Assembly: GCA_964034945.1 (NCBI GenBank) | Contig: OZ035962.1 | Span: 10,863,789-10,927,788 of the forward strand | Source of the DNA: Chrysopilus asiliformis | Lineage: Eukaryota; Arthropoda; Insecta; Diptera; Rhagionidae | DNA length: 64,000 bases | Direction: 5' to 3' | Shown: piece after piece, positions 37,101 to 50,369 of the stretch | Numbering within the stretch: the first letter of the stretch is position 1 | How the letters are laid out: each line of letters begins with the position of its first letter | Notes under the pieces: model-generated | The model's input: the letters and a program-made list of their open reading frames with translations, nothing else | What the model was told of the DNA's origin: nothing | Database searches by the model: none | Translations under genes and position numbers: made by a program

Positions 37101-38989
37101 TTCATTTGTATTAGAACCATAAAAAATCTTTCGGAAAAATTAATTTTTTTTTGTATTTTCAGACAATTTTGAATTTAATTTTTTTGATTTTTTAAAAGAT
37201 TTCAAAGAATTTACAAAGCAGCTAAAACGGTCCCTTTTTTCGAGGCAAAAAATGACCTTGAAAATATTTGACACCCTTTGAAATGTTTGAATCTGTACCT
37301 CCCTTCCTTCAATCTATTAAACGGGGGCGTGGCTACAAATGTTGGGCTCCCCAACAGTTTTGTTTCCCTCTAAAAATTCGAACATTTTTGTTGTCATAAA
37401 CTCTCTAATCCTCGTGCCCTGCATTACGAACGTATGTTCTCATAGCTAGTAGCCCATACTAATAAAATCGGTTCTTACAGTTTTCTCGAAAACGGGGAAT
37501 AGTAAATGGTGATTTGAAAAAAAAAATATCGGCCGGTTTTGGCATAAGTTACATTCAAACCTATGCGTCAAAACAATACTAAACCGATGATTTATTTAAC
37601 ATAATTTAAATCACAATTTTTCGAAACTGAAATCAGTTCAAAAACTACATGAAACAAATTAAATAAACGCAATTTCTTAGCATATTTCAACCATAAACAA
37701 AGAAAATTTATTAAAAATCCAAATGGTCGAGAGATACAAATAAATAAAATTTATAACATTCCTATGCAGATATCAACTTTTATTAAAAATGCGAATTGGA
37801 TTTTTTTTTTAAATTTCTCAATTTGACATATTGGCATAAAAACCTTAAATTTTTCTCAAAATATTACACAAGCTCCCAATAAAAATACCCAAAAATAGCA
37901 AAAGTTCAATCTACCAAAAAAAAACAAGAAATCTCAAGGTCAAAAAATATCTCATCCTGCATATTTCACTTAGGAACTGAACCAACAATGCAAAATGCAT
38001 AAATTTTTGAAGAAAAAACTTGCAAAAATATCTAGAAAACCAGATTAGAGCCATTTAAAATGTCAATTGCTCAATGAACTCTTATTTGAACGCTTAAATG
38101 AATAACCTTATCCGAATTGGTAAAATACTCGTATCTGCGGTTAATTTGATATGTTTATCTTAATTTGTGTCAGATATGCAAAATAGATACAAAACAATAT
38201 GAAAAGCTTAAAACCAAAACTTCAAAATAGCTAAATTACTTAAAGCAGAAGATACTTTATTAAGGCGATTATGTTAACTCACTTGTCTAAAACCGCACTC
38301 GTGATAATTTATGCTGCCTTATGGAATTATGCAATCAGATCAATCGCTTCGCGAGAGCTTTTTAACATCGATGAAAAAAATCTCGTGGTCTTTGCAGATC
38401 GACGTGATCACAACGATCGTAAAATAATCGGCATGTCTCATAAAACAAGTTTGCGGTAAGTTTGTCAACACGTTTTTTTTTATTTGTAATTTTTTCTCGT
38501 TATGTTTCTAAAACGGGTCCACTTAACATGTGACCTTTGCTTCATGTTCTCACAATGAATTATGCGGTAAGCAATTATCATTCATGATTATCGTTATCAA
38601 TGATCATTGATCTCAAATGCTTTGAATGTTGTAATCATATAGAAGTCATTAACCAAACGCTTTAAGAACTTTAAACTTTTATCCAGAAAATATCATTGTG
38701 GAAGATTACAAAAAGAATTTTGCAGGATATTTCGTATTATTTGTGATAATCGCAAAACGCTCTCGAAATAATACTTCTTTTTATAATATTTCAAAAACAA
38801 AGTTATATTTCAAAAACAAAGTTATATATCAAAAACAAAGGTATTTGATCATTTTTAATTTGGTTATAGCGAAATGCATTAAAGATATCACATGGCAAAA
38901 ATCAAGATTCAACCGACTTTTTGTCAAAACCATATTTTTTCATAAAAGTTTCCGAGAAATTTTCTAAAAACTCAATTTTTGTAAAATAT
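37101..38989. other. Probable gene 1 intron, nothing recognised
   Basis: The segment 38260-38620 is mixed-sequence and GATC-rich (GATCGACGTGATCACAACG); the 62-codon frame there ends at a consensus donor GTAAGT but is not in phase with gene 1 and shows no motif. Confidence 0.3.
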
Positions 38990-39380
38990 CATGAGAACCG
39001 TTAAAGCTACTAAAAAACTGTTAAAGCAAAAAATGTAGAAAATTCAATACTCTTTAAAATTTTTCGCATTCATTTTGTCTCAAAACCGCATAAGTTTCGA
39101 AAAATTTTCAAAAATCTGTTATTTCAAAAAAAAAGGTTCAAAAATCGTAGTTTTTTATCAACTTTTGGGAAAGTAGCTAATGTTACTTTCCCAAAAGCGG
39201 CTAGGAAACTATGATTTTTGTAAAACTCATTCACAAAAAAAATTTCAAGTCGATTGGTCAACGCGATCTCGAGGTATTTAAAATAAGTACAGCGGGCAGA
39301 TCAACGGAAATGCACGGAATTTTGCCTGAAACAAATTTCGTACTGATCAGAATACTGATCAGAATGAATACAATACGTCC
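38990..39380 (-). repeat. Dispersed family A copy, inverted, with its own hairpin
   Basis: The family order is reversed, ending at TTTCGTACTGATCAGAA. CTTTTGGGAAAGTA (39162-39175) pairs with TACTTTCCCAAAAG (39184-39197) around an 8-base loop; other copies lack the second arm. A mariner-type MITE is inserted at its end. Confidence 0.6.
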
Positions 39381-39386
39381 CCTCTA

Positions 39387-39654
39387 CACTCAGAAAAATG
39401 GAGGCTAACTCGACAACCTACATACGGCGTAATTGGCCTCGGGCAGGCGCGCGTTCGCCTGCATGTGGGCAAGTAAAACTGAGTTAACCTGTGGTCGGAG
39501 AAATTCTGAAATTAAGCCACCAGCAGGTGAAGTAGGGCAATGGGAGCTGCACGAGTTGACCTTAGATAGGTTAACTCTGACCGCTAGCTGGCTTACAGAC
39601 ACGTAAGGTCAGAGTTAACCTGACAAAAAGTTGACCTGGACATTTTTCTGAGTG
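39387..39654. mobile_element. Tc1/mariner-type MITE, copy 2
   Basis: Ends CACTCAGAAAAATG and CATTTTTCTGAGTG lie between TA duplications (39385-39386 and 39655-39656). The interior matches copy 1 (5627-5929) when reverse-complemented, including the GGCCTCGGGCAGG and AGGTTAACTCTGACC blocks. This copy is 268 bp against 303 bp, so they differ by small indels. Confidence 0.85.
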
Positions 39655-39656
39655 TA

Positions 39657-40116
39657 TAGAAGAGGAATGTAAAAATCATGACCTGGAACAGGCACGTGTT
39701 AAGGCACATGTGCACCTAAATAGGGTCCGAAAATTTGCCCAGAAATACCACTGTATGAAAAGCACAAGCAAATGTCGGACCATTTTAGTCATGCTTCACT
39801 TTTAGGAATGTTTTATCATAATTTTTGTCCCGGTAGTAAAGGATAAAGTGATGAAGCTTTAAACTCAAGCTGTATCTAAAAAAAATTTTCGGCGGCGCAT
39901 TTTGGAAATTTTTCCGACGGCGCATTTTGGAAGTTTTTTACGTGTCAGTTCTACAGAACATATTTTGCTTTCATGAAATTGAAATTGAATATTTTATTTC
40001 GTTCAGTTTGCAACAAGCTTTTTTTTTAATATGCATATTTAAAAAATTCGGAAAAAACTTTTTTTACAGGCGGTTAAAATTCTAAGTCTGCAGAGCGCCC
40101 AATATCGACTCAGTAA
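39657..40116. other. Intronic DNA with two GC-rich family words
   Basis: TCGGCGGCGCATTTTGGAA and CGACGGCGCATTTTGGAA (39889-39930) are near-duplicates of the CGCCTGCGGCGCAT word in tandem. The left 8-bp target duplication of the next element (CTCAGTAA) is at 40109-40116. Confidence 0.4.
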
Positions 40117-40875
40117 TAGGGATGCAACATCGCTCATAAAACCTCGATATATCGAAAATCGATGTTTTTTTAAGGCGACATCGATGTCAAAAAATATCGT
40201 CCTGAAAACATCGATACCTCGATGTTTTTCCGATGTTTTGAAAAAGTTAAATTTAATAAATAATTTAGTCACCTGGCGGATGCTCTACTGTGGGTGGAGT
40301 GCACCCAGGTAGAATTAACACGGTTTTAATTCTTCTTATACGTTGAACAACCAAAAACTCGTTAGTTTTCGGGATATTCGCAAAAAACTAATTTTTTTGA
40401 AATGACAGTTCTATGCGGTCAAAGTAAAATCAACGGGCTGCTATGAGTACTCCCCTAATAATGCGTTTGTCCGATGCGGCAACGCACCGTCACCGCATAG
40501 AGGAAGTCGACTTTCTACTTTTACATGCGGCAACGCACGGAAATGCCATTTCGCAAAAAAGTTTGGTTACGATTTAAGCAATTTAAGTATGGAACAAATT
40601 GAAAGTAATTGTTTAACCGATAAACTAATAGAAAAAGTGCAAAAAAAAAGTGAAGAAGAAGTGATTCGTTGCCGTACCCAACTGTCACCGCATAAAACTG
40701 TCTACCGGACGGACGCATCGACGTACGATTCAGGTTCTAGCTTAATGTTCTAACATCGTGGATAGCAACATCGATACCTCGATATATCGGCCTGTTCAAT
40801 ATCGAGGTTAAAACTCGATATTTTTCAACGATACCTCGATGTTTTGCAAACATCGAGGTATCGTTGGCATCCCTA
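40117..40875. mobile_element. hAT element (non-autonomous) with CATCGATACCTCGATG subterminal repeats
   Basis: Ends TAGGGATGCAAC and GTTGGCATCCCTA are inverted. CTCAGTAA precedes and CTCAGTAT follows the element, an 8-bp target duplication with one mismatch, which is diagnostic of hAT. Both ends carry clustered words of the type CATCGATACCTCGATG and CTCGATATATCG (40143-40240 and 40770-40865). The middle has GCGGCAACGCAC repeated at about 40478 and 40527, and no transposase frame. Confidence 0.88.
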
Positions 40876-40883
40876 CTCAGTAT

Positions 40884-42309
40884 GGCTCTGGTTCTGAACA
40901 TACCCTAAAAATATCTTATGTGAACAGCACATGACTTTCTTATACAAAAACTACGTTTGTGCCAAATTTACACTATAATCTGGCGAATAAAATTTTAGTT
41001 TATATAAAAATATGATTTTTTTTCTACAAAATCTAAAATATCTCGATAACCGTAACAAATACCGATTTACAGTATAAGAAAAAAAGGGAGAGAATTTTAA
41101 TATTTTTATTTTTTTTTTTTTTGAAACCGCAAGTTTTCAAGCAATTCTCAAAAATCTTTTTATTTACTTTTTAATGAAAATTTCTCAATAACGCCAAAAG
41201 ATAACGTATAGCGACACAATAGAAAACTGTGGAGAACAAAACTAAAAATGATATGTACGATTGAGCATCCTTAAAATTCTTTAAATATTCTTGAAACTCA
41301 GAGGTAAGCGATTTTTATTCTGATCTCATGTCACTTACCAAGGTTAATCAACGAATCTGCAAGAAAAGCGACACAACAGTAATACAAGTTTTATATTGTT
41401 GAATTTATAAAAATATCTTAAAATAAAGAACTTTTATCTAACCTATGACATTATGATGAATGTTGATTCTGCTTTTCTATAGTACATAAATTTTATAAGT
41501 CTAAATTTGGCCCCACCCGAACAATTACGAATTGTTATCCTTCATTTACGAAATTTGACTACAAAAACACCTTTTTAACATCTTTAACTTTTGATTATGT
41601 TTCATTTTCTAAGAAAAATTCTATTAAAAATTACTTCTTTTCAAGTGTTTTCACTTCTTTCAATCCTTCAAGGTAATCAATAAAAGACTAAAAAGAAAAA
41701 ATAATAAAAGCACAAAAATGTTCTTTTTTATAGAAATAAAAAGAAGACACCCAAATCATTTGCATAGTGTGACCATGTATGCCATAAAGATTTACTTTTA
41801 AACATTTTTTGGTTAATTTTGCTGGTTTCTATCACCTTGGAAAATTTATTGGTCGATCGGTGAGATAACTATGCATGATTACACGCATTAGTTGAATTTA
41901 TTTAATTCGGATGAAAAAAAAGAAAAATTATTCAGAAATTTAATATCCAGGAACTGATTTTGTTGAGGAATGTGTCAATTAACGCAAAAAATTGCGTGAT
42001 ATTTGGATCATCAATTTGATAAAGCCCGATAAAAATAGAATAAGGAAAATATTTTCCAAACCGGTTCAGAATTTTTAAATTTTTCATGTAAAATTCAAGG
42101 TGAATAACTCAATAGAATTTGAATAATTTTCTAAATATAAATCACTTAGTTGAAATTTTAAGTTATTAATAAATGATATATTGTGCCATATTTTTAAACT
42201 GATTTCTAAGTGCAGGCGCGCACTGGGCTGGCAAACATGCAGAAAGGTGCTAAAGTGGCAATTTTAATTTTTAAAACCCGTACAAACAAATATAGGAGCT
42301 GGAAACGAA
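40884..42309. other. Probable gene 1 intron, decayed repeat
   Basis: AATATCTCGATAACCGTAAC and CAAGCAATTCTCAAAAATC near 41035-41155 look like a decayed family A scrap. Nothing else is supported. Confidence 0.3.
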
Positions 42310-42620
42310 CTGTATTTTGACTTATATATTGCCTAAACATATTTTTTGAAAAAATGAACCGTTTTCGAGAAAATTGCAAAAACAAATCCATTTGTTTGGA
42401 GGAGGGGGCAAGGAGTCATTCGATGGAATTCTCATGTATGGCAGAGTTATGTAAAACACTTTTTGTCTAAAGAAATTTTTCGAAAAATAAGTCGATTTCG
42501 AAGACATTTCAATAATCTTTTACATCTGCATGCGAGAGGGGGAAGGGGTGGTTCAATTTTTCCCATTTTCGGAGGAGGTTCAGCTTTTGACAAAAACCTT
42601 TTTTATGCTAAAATTCAACT
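42310..42620 (+). repeat. Dispersed family B fragment
   Basis: The family words ACCGTTTTCGAGAAAATTGC, a GGAGGAGGGGGCAAGGAG patch, TCATGTATGGCAGAGTTATG and a second G-rich patch (42534-42550) are in family order. The start and end modules are missing. Confidence 0.5.
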
Positions 42621-44781
42621 TCTTACCTCAATTGGTTATCGAATTATCAAATGATTTTGTTCATATGAGGTTTGATTATGTAAGAAAGATATCATTTCAC
42701 CGCTATGTGGATTAAACTGCGTTTTCTACTTAAATCTACTTCGTTGCAGGCTGAAACACTACATAATTTAAAGGTGTTTTGAAAACCTCAATTTGTCACT
42801 TCAGCAACGTTCTGCATACTTGTCAATGCGGTGTGCGCCTGTACTAAAATTAAAAAATAAAATTTCTTGAATTCATTAATTTTATCTACAGAGTTACAAT
42901 AAATCCAAGACTCATTAAATCTTACTTATAGTATTGCATCCAAAACAAAACATCTGACACTACAAATTTAAAAAAAAAATAAGAAAAATGGCCATAATTT
43001 TGAAACTGGTTTTAAAAGTGTGTCACATAATGAAAAATTAAATGCTTTTTAATTTCTCATTAACACTGAACGGAACATAAGAAATACTTCAATAAATTCA
43101 TTCATTTGCTCATCCATTGATTAATACAGTTGAAGATAATCCGGTAGTATTGAATCTCTTTCAAGAATTCTTTCACTAAAATCACATCTGAAATCACTAA
43201 GAAGGTCAAACGGCATTGCACGCCAATTTATTATAATGCACAGAAATTTACACTTTAATAGCCAAATTGCTTGAATGAAGGATAACAAACGTGGAACGTG
43301 ATAATCATTTCTAGAACTGATATTTTCCGAATCCAAATCGTTTTAAATCATGGAAAATATACCAGTAAGTTTAAAAGTCATATTACGTGACTAAACAATT
43401 TACATATAAGCATCGTAAAATTGAAATTTTAATTTACTGAATTCCATAAGATCAATCGATGACGATGTGTCTTGTCTGCATAATATCTACTCATAATTAT
43501 TAGCCTCGTCCAACCTTCAAATGAAAATTGCACACCCAATGATGCACTTGACGCACAGTTTAAATTTCCGTCCAAAAAAAAGTTTTAAAGAATTTCGAAA
43601 AGTAAAATAACCGAACAGCGAAAAATCACAAAAAAATGGTAATAAACTCATAAATTAATTGTGCCGAAAATCATACTTTTTAATAAACTTGGTTCATCAA
43701 AAGGGGGCAGAATAAATTAATATTATTTGAGAAAAGACGATCAGTTCGGCCTGAATGAATGGACGTATATGTAAAATTGATCGATAATTCAAGGATTTCG
43801 GGCACCGTGTAACATTTTTGTCAGAAATAATGGAAGACGTGAATTTACGTTCGTAAATCGTCTTCGCTGTCACACAGATGATCACCTTCAATCAGTGAAA
43901 AGTTATCGTAAAGATCGTTAAACTGTCTTTGATGCGGTCATCCAAAATGCATATTTTAAATGTGACTGGCGAAGTTTACGATGATATCAGATAAATTGAT
44001 ATATTAGTAATACACAATCATATATTCAGTGAATTAGTTCCACTGCAGTTTTGGACCAATATCCTAAAAATTTCTCTGTAAAATTTCAAACTCCAGAAAA
44101 AGGTTCTCACTAATAACAGATACTTACTCCCCAATTCTAGATAACAAATTGATATCCATTAAATTATTAACTCTTAACGACAATTAACAAATTCATGGAT
44201 ATCTAATAGAATTTGGTATGCTGGATAATAAGTTAAGAGACGTCAAAAAGCAACTTTCGTGCTGAATTTTTTATTTGATTTTGCTATTCTTAAAACAAAG
44301 CTAGCATACGGTTCTGACCTTAAAAACCTCTTAACTGATTACCTTTTGCGATCTTTTATCTTATATATTTGCGTTCAAAACTTGCGTTCAAAAGGAAGTT
44401 GTTTTTCCACGGGGGCTACAACAAAATTTTAATGTTATGTAAAATTGGAAGTTATGCAAAATTGTATTCCGAGCATTTTTTGCTTTGTACGTTTTTCGAT
44501 CAAATTCACCATTTTGAAAAATATGAACTTGCATGGAAAACGCGATTAAAGTTTAAATGACTGTTACCCGTCTAAATGACTGGACCCCGTTAAAATGAAA
44601 GTTTTCCGTATTTTCCTTTCCAAAGACATTTTCAAGTATCTCAAATCAAAACGACCTAAAAATCTCCTACTTTTTTTTGTTACCTTATATTTTTTTCAAC
44701 AAAAGTACTTTTTAGAAATCATTAACTTCTCAATCTACAGTGAAAGAAATTTAATTTGAAAAACTATTTTGCATATTTCAG
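42621..44781. other. Probable gene 1 intron, right part
   Basis: No exon recognised. An ATG at 43350 followed by four codons and GTAAGT is the alternative first exon of gene 1. The last bases before 44782 form a normal acceptor (a T-rich tract, then TTTCAG). Confidence 0.35.
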
Positions 44782-47700
44782 AGGAGCGCTATCCTGCTAC
44801 TAGCGCTTTGTGCTATCGGATGCCAGGCAGACATTTCACTAATTGCAGCTGGAGCCAACTCAGCACACGATGGATACCACTACCCTAAACCAAATGTTCC
44901 ATTTGATCTTCCAAAGCCAACGGTGAGCAGCTCTAATTTACTTATATGACACTGAATTAACTATTAATTATTTTTCAGCCCAAAGTGCCGCCGGTTGTAC
45001 CGAAAATCCCAGTTACGCGACCACCTAATCTTCCAACACCCCCTAAACCGAGTGTTCCCAAAGAAGGTTATAGCTATCCGCCACCGGATAAACCATTTAC
45101 GCTACCACCACCTACAGGAAGAACCAATCCTCCACCAACGAGGCCGCCAACAAGACTTCCTACACAGCCACCCACAAGGCCTCCAACACGCCCCCCAACC
45201 AGACCTCCACCTAAGACACCGAAGCCAGGATACAGCTATCCGACTCCAGACAAGCCGTTGACATATCCCCCACCTACAGGAAGGACCAATCCTCCACCAA
45301 CGAGGCCGCCAACAAGACCTCCAACGCAGCCGCCGACTAGGCCTCCGACTAGGCCTCCTACACAGCCACCCACAAGGCCTCCAACACGCCCCCCAACCAG
45401 ACCTCCACCTAAGACACCGAAGCCAGGATACAGCTATCCGACTCCAGATAAGCCGTTCACATATCCCCCACCTACAGCAAGGACCAATCCTCCACCAACG
45501 AGACCGCCAACGCAGCCGCCTACCAGGCCTCCTACACAGCCACCCACAAGGCCTCCAACACGCCCCCCAACCAGACCTCCACCTAAGACACCGAAGCCAG
45601 GATACAGCTATCCGACTCCAGACAAGCCGTTGACATATCCCCCACCTACAGGAAGGACCAATCCTCCACCAACGAGGCCGCCAACAAGACCTCCAACGCA
45701 GCCGCCGACTAGGCCTCCGACTAGGCCTCCTACACAGCCACCCACAAGGCCTCCAACACGCCCCCCAACCAGACCTCCACCTAAGACACCGAAGCCAGGA
45801 TACAGCTATCCGACTCCAGACAAGCCGTTGACATATCCCCCACCTACAGGAAGGACCAATCCTCCACCAACGAGGCCGCCAACAAGACCTCCAACGCAGC
45901 CGCCGACTAGGCCTCCGACTAGGCCTCCTACACAGCCACCCACAAGGCCTCCAACACGCCCCCCAACCAGACCTCCACCTAAGACACCGAAGCCAGGATA
46001 CAGCTATCCGACTCCAGATAAGCCGTTCACATATCCCCCACCTACAGCAAGGACCAATCCTCCACCAACGAGGCCGCCAACAAGACCGCCAACGCAGCCG
46101 CCTACCAGGCCTCCTACACAGCCACCCACAAGGCCTCCAACACGCCCCCCAACCAGACCTCCACCTAAGACACCGAAGCCAGGATACAGCTATCCGACTC
46201 CAGACAAGCCGTTCACATATCCCCCACCTACAGCAAGGACCAATCCTCCACCAACGAGGCCGCCAACAAGACCGCCAACACAGCCACCGACTAGGCCTCC
46301 GACAAGGCCTCCAACGCAGCCGCCTACCAGGCCTCCAACGCGCCCCCCAACCAAACCTCCTCCACCTATAACAAAGACGCCAGGATACAGCTATCCGACC
46401 CCAGAAAAGCCGTTCACATATCCCCCACCTACAGCAAGGACCAATCCTCCACCAACGAGGCCGCCAACAAGACCGCCAACGCAGCCGCCGACTAGGCCTC
46501 CGACAAGGCCTCCAACGCAGCCGCCTACCAGGCCTCCAACGCGCCCCCCAACCAAACCTCCTCCACCTATAACAAAGACGCCAGGATACAGCTATCCGAC
46601 TCCAGAAAAGCCGTTCACATATCCCCCACCTACAGCAAGGACCAATCCTCCACCTACTAGACCCCCGACAAGACCTCCTCCTCCACCAACAAAACCCAGT
46701 AAACCAACTCCCACTTACCTCCCCCCTACGACTAAGCCTCCTACTCGACCCCCACCACCTACACAAGCGAGAACTACTCCTAGACCAACGACAAGACCTC
46801 CTCCACCACCAACAAAACCCAGTAAACCAACTCCCACTTACCTCCCCCCTACGACTAGGCCTACTACTCGACCCCCACCACCTACTCAAGCGAGAACTAC
46901 TCCTAGACCAACGACAAGACCTCCTCCACCACCAACAAAACCCAGTAAACCAACTCCCACTTACCTCCCCCCTACGACTAGGCCTACTACTCGACCTCCA
47001 CCACCTACTCAAGCGAGAACTACTCCTAGACCAACGACAAGACCTCCTCCACCACCAACAAAACCTAGTAAACCAACTCCCACTTACCTCCCTCCTACGA
47101 CTAGGCCTACTACTCGACCCCCACCACCTACTCAAGCGAGAACTACTCCTAGACCAACAACAAGACCTCCTCCGCCAACGCATCCAAGAACGACCCCAGG
47201 GCCAACCTATCTCCCCCCTACAACTAAACCTCCTACACGGCCCCCACCACCAACACAAGCGAGAACTACTCCTAGACCAACGACAAGACCTCCTCCACCA
47301 CCAACAAAACCCAGTAAACCAACTCCCACTTACCTCCCCCCTACGACTAGGCCTACTACTCGACCCCCACCACCTACTCAAGCGAGAACTACTCCTAGAC
47401 CAACGACAAGACCTCCTCCACCACCAACAAAACCCAGTAAACCAACTCCCACTTACCTCCCCCCTACGACTAGGCCTACTACTCGACCCCCACCACCTAC
47501 TCAAGCGAGAACTACTCCTAGACCAACGACAAGACCTCCTCCACCACCAACAAAACCCAGTAAACCAACTCCCACTTACCTCCCCCCAACGACTAGGCCT
47601 ACTACTCGACCCCCACCACCTACACAAGCGAGAACTACTCCTAGACCAACGACAAGACCTCCTCCTCCACCAACAAAACCCAGTAAACCAACTCCCACTT

Positions 47701-48833
47701 ACCTCCCCCCTACGACTAGGCCCACTACTCGACCCCCACCACCCACTCAAGCGAGAACTACTCCTAGACCAACGACAAGACCTCCTCCACCACCAACAAA
47801 ACCCAGTAAACCAACTCCCACTTACCTCCCCCCTACGACTAGGCCTACTACTCGACCCCCACCACCTACTCAAGCGAGAACTACTCCTAGACCAACGACA
47901 AGACCTCCTCCACCACCAACAAAACCCAGTAAACCAACTCCCACTTACCTCCCCCCTACGACTAGGCCTACTACTCGACCCCCACCACCTACACAAGCGA
48001 GAACTACTCCTAGACCAACGACAAGACCTCCTCCACCAACGCAACCAAGATCGACCCCAGGGCCAACCTATCTCCCCCCTACAACTAAACCTCCTACACG
48101 GCCCCCACCACCAACACAAGCGAGAACTACTCCTAGACCAACGACAAGACCTCCTCCACCACCAACAAAACCCAGTAAACCAACTCCCACTTACCTCCCC
48201 CCTACGACTAGGCCTACTAATCGACCCCCACCACCTACTCAAGCGAGAACTACTCCTAGACCAACGACAAGACCTCCTCCACCACCAACAAAACCCAGTA
48301 AACCAACTCCCACTTACCTCCCCCCTACGACTAGGCCTACTACTCGACCTCCACCACCTACTCAAGCGAGAACTACTCCTAGACCAACGACAAGACCTCC
48401 TCCACCACCAACAAAACCCAGCAAACCAACTCCCACTTACCTCCCCCCTACGACTAGGCCTACTACTCGACCCCCACCACCTACTCAAGCGAGAACTACT
48501 CCTAGACCAACGACAAGACCTCCTCCACCACCAACAAAACCCAGTAAACCAACTCCCACTTACCTCCCCCCTACGACTAGGCCTACTACTCGACCCCCAC
48601 CACCTACTCAAGCGAGAACTACTCCTAGACCAACGACAAGACCTCCTCCACCACCAACAAAACCCAGTAAACCAACTCCCACTTACCTCCCCCCTACGAC
48701 TAGGCCTACTACTCGACCTCCACCACCTACTCAAGCGAGAACTACTCCTAGACCAACAACAAGACCTACCCCTCCTCACACGACGATAAGAATTTCGACC
48801 CCGGGACCAACATATCTCCCACCCGCCAAATAA
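44782..48833 (+). CDS. Secreted Pro/Thr/Arg-rich GYR/YLP-motif repeat protein (gene 1, last two exons)
   Basis: Exon 44782-44922 (phase 0) and exon 44979-48833 join over a 56-bp intron (GTGAGC...TTTCAG). The first begins RSAILLLALCAIGCQAD, a signal peptide core lacking only its Met, followed by a short His/Tyr linker. The second encodes 1284 residues: nine GYSYPxPxKP modules (about 45067-46620), each followed by PPTRP/PPTQP runs, then eighteen TYLPP motifs in a ~41-residue unit. These match the GYR and YLP peptide motifs of Drosophila secreted proteins of unknown function; a cuticle or matrix role is inference. Total with a lone initiator Met is 1332 residues. There are no membrane segments after the signal. 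The long antisense open frame is a by-product of C-rich codons. The repeat-rich length is likely polymorphic. Confidence 0.88.
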
Positions 48834-50369
48834 ATTTCATTATTTCATCTTACTGTAATTTTGTGCCAAGGATTAGTGGCTACTAATCTAGCTAGCTAGT
48901 CGTTATAGAAAAGTCAAATTTTAAAGAACATCAAATTATGATGTTCAATAATGCGAGTCATAAATATTTTTTAATTAAAATATTAAAAAATTAATAATTC
49001 AATTAATTTAAAAAGATCTTTACTATCAATCAATAAAATGCTCTGTATTAAATAATTATAATCTAGCTACCTTCCTAAAACATTAGATAATTTTGCTAAA
49101 TTAAAAAAATGCGTTTCAAAAACGTATCACAAGAATTATTTGAATGAATTTTGTGTTGCAATACTGTTACGTTAATATGAACTAAGTTCGTTTTAAGAAT
49201 GCATTTCATATCAACGAAAATGTAACGTACTGTAAAAAAGAACTTTCATTTTTGGTAAATAATGTTAGCAATTTTAAAATTTCAAAAATGAACATACTGA
49301 TCAAATGATCATTTTGATTTAAAAACATTAATTTTTTTTTTGTTATTTTTTATTATTATGTTTTTTTTATTTTATTTTTATGATTTTCTTGTCCGAAAGA
49401 GATCAAGTCCTTGTGTTTTTGTGCCCCCAGCACGAAGTAGATTAAGTAAATTCAAATAGAATTAAATTATATGTTTAAAATTATTTTTTATTGAATAGAA
49501 TAAATCAATGATTTTTATAAAATTCGTTTTATTGCAAATACAGCCAAGATTTTTTTGTTGATTCCGAACACACGATTGAGAATCTTTGGCAGTGTTGCAT
49601 ACAGTAAGGCGAATCCATTACTGTATCATAAAACTTCTTGTTTTGAACTAAAAAAAAACAACGCTACTTAGCGTCTATTTCATACGCAGGGCTGTTTTGC
49701 CTACTACGTGCAGGTAAATCCAAAAACAGTGGGTTTTGATGAAAAAACAAGAAATTCGTTGCCCTTCTATTTCTATAATTAAGAGATTTTGAATTATCGG
49801 AAAACTATAACGAGCCCTATTTTTTTAAAAGGAACATCCCAGTTGAAAAATAATAACCAACAACGAGAAACACAAGTTTTTTTTCTAGTTATTTTTCTGG
49901 TTATTTCTCAACTGAGATTTTGCTTTTAAAAAATAAAGCTCGTCATAGTAAGTCCGCTTCAAATATATTTAAATCTATTCATTGCTTGCCCAGCAAAACT
50001 GCCCTGCGTATGAGATAGACGTCGCTACTTAGGCATGAAATAGGGTCATAAGTATTTTGAACTGTACATATATGGCCGTGTAAATGGTCAATGTAAGCAT
50101 TTCTCTCTGAAGTTTAAAAAATATTGTTGTGTTTAATTTTGTAACTACTTCGCAGTTGAATAATTTACAAAATAACTAATTGCTGGATATGATGTTCAGA
50201 TAAACTTATCAGGTCCACTAGAGCGTCCTTAATTGACATTGACCTAAAAAACGAAGACTTTTAAAGGCAACATTTTATGTAGAAAGTCACATGAATGGAT
50301 AATTTTTTGGAATATACTCACATGAATAGCATTTTCTACTGTGAAATCATTTTCTTATAATATCAAAAT
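48834..50369. other. Gene 1 3' UTR and AT-rich intergenic DNA
   Basis: The first good polyadenylation signal after the stop is AATAAA at 49032-49037, implying a 3' UTR of about 220 bases. The rest is AT-rich; TTTTGGATTTACCTGCACG-type and GTCTATTTCATACGCAGGGC words near 49673-49715 recur inverted near 49975-50030, a decayed inverted repeat of ~350 bp. Confidence 0.45.
49032..49037 (+). terminator. Polyadenylation signal of gene 1
   Basis: AATAAA, 199 bp after the TAA stop codon; the nearest canonical hexamer downstream. Confidence 0.5.

Noticed and set aside
38271..38459. 62-codon frame ending at a consensus donor
   Set aside because: Wrong phase for gene 1, no recognisable motif, no promoter; treated as part of a unique non-coding island.
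43350..43364. ATG plus four codons before GTAAGT as first exon of gene 1
   Set aside because: Phase fits, but it gives MENIP ahead of the hydrophobic core, a weaker signal peptide than the lone ATG at 26020; kept only as the alternative.
45102..48779. 1225-codon antisense frame opposite gene 1
   Set aside because: C-rich Pro/Thr/Arg codons leave the complementary frame free of stops; the Arg/Ser/Trp product has no start context or splice logic, while the sense strand has a signal peptide and splice sites.
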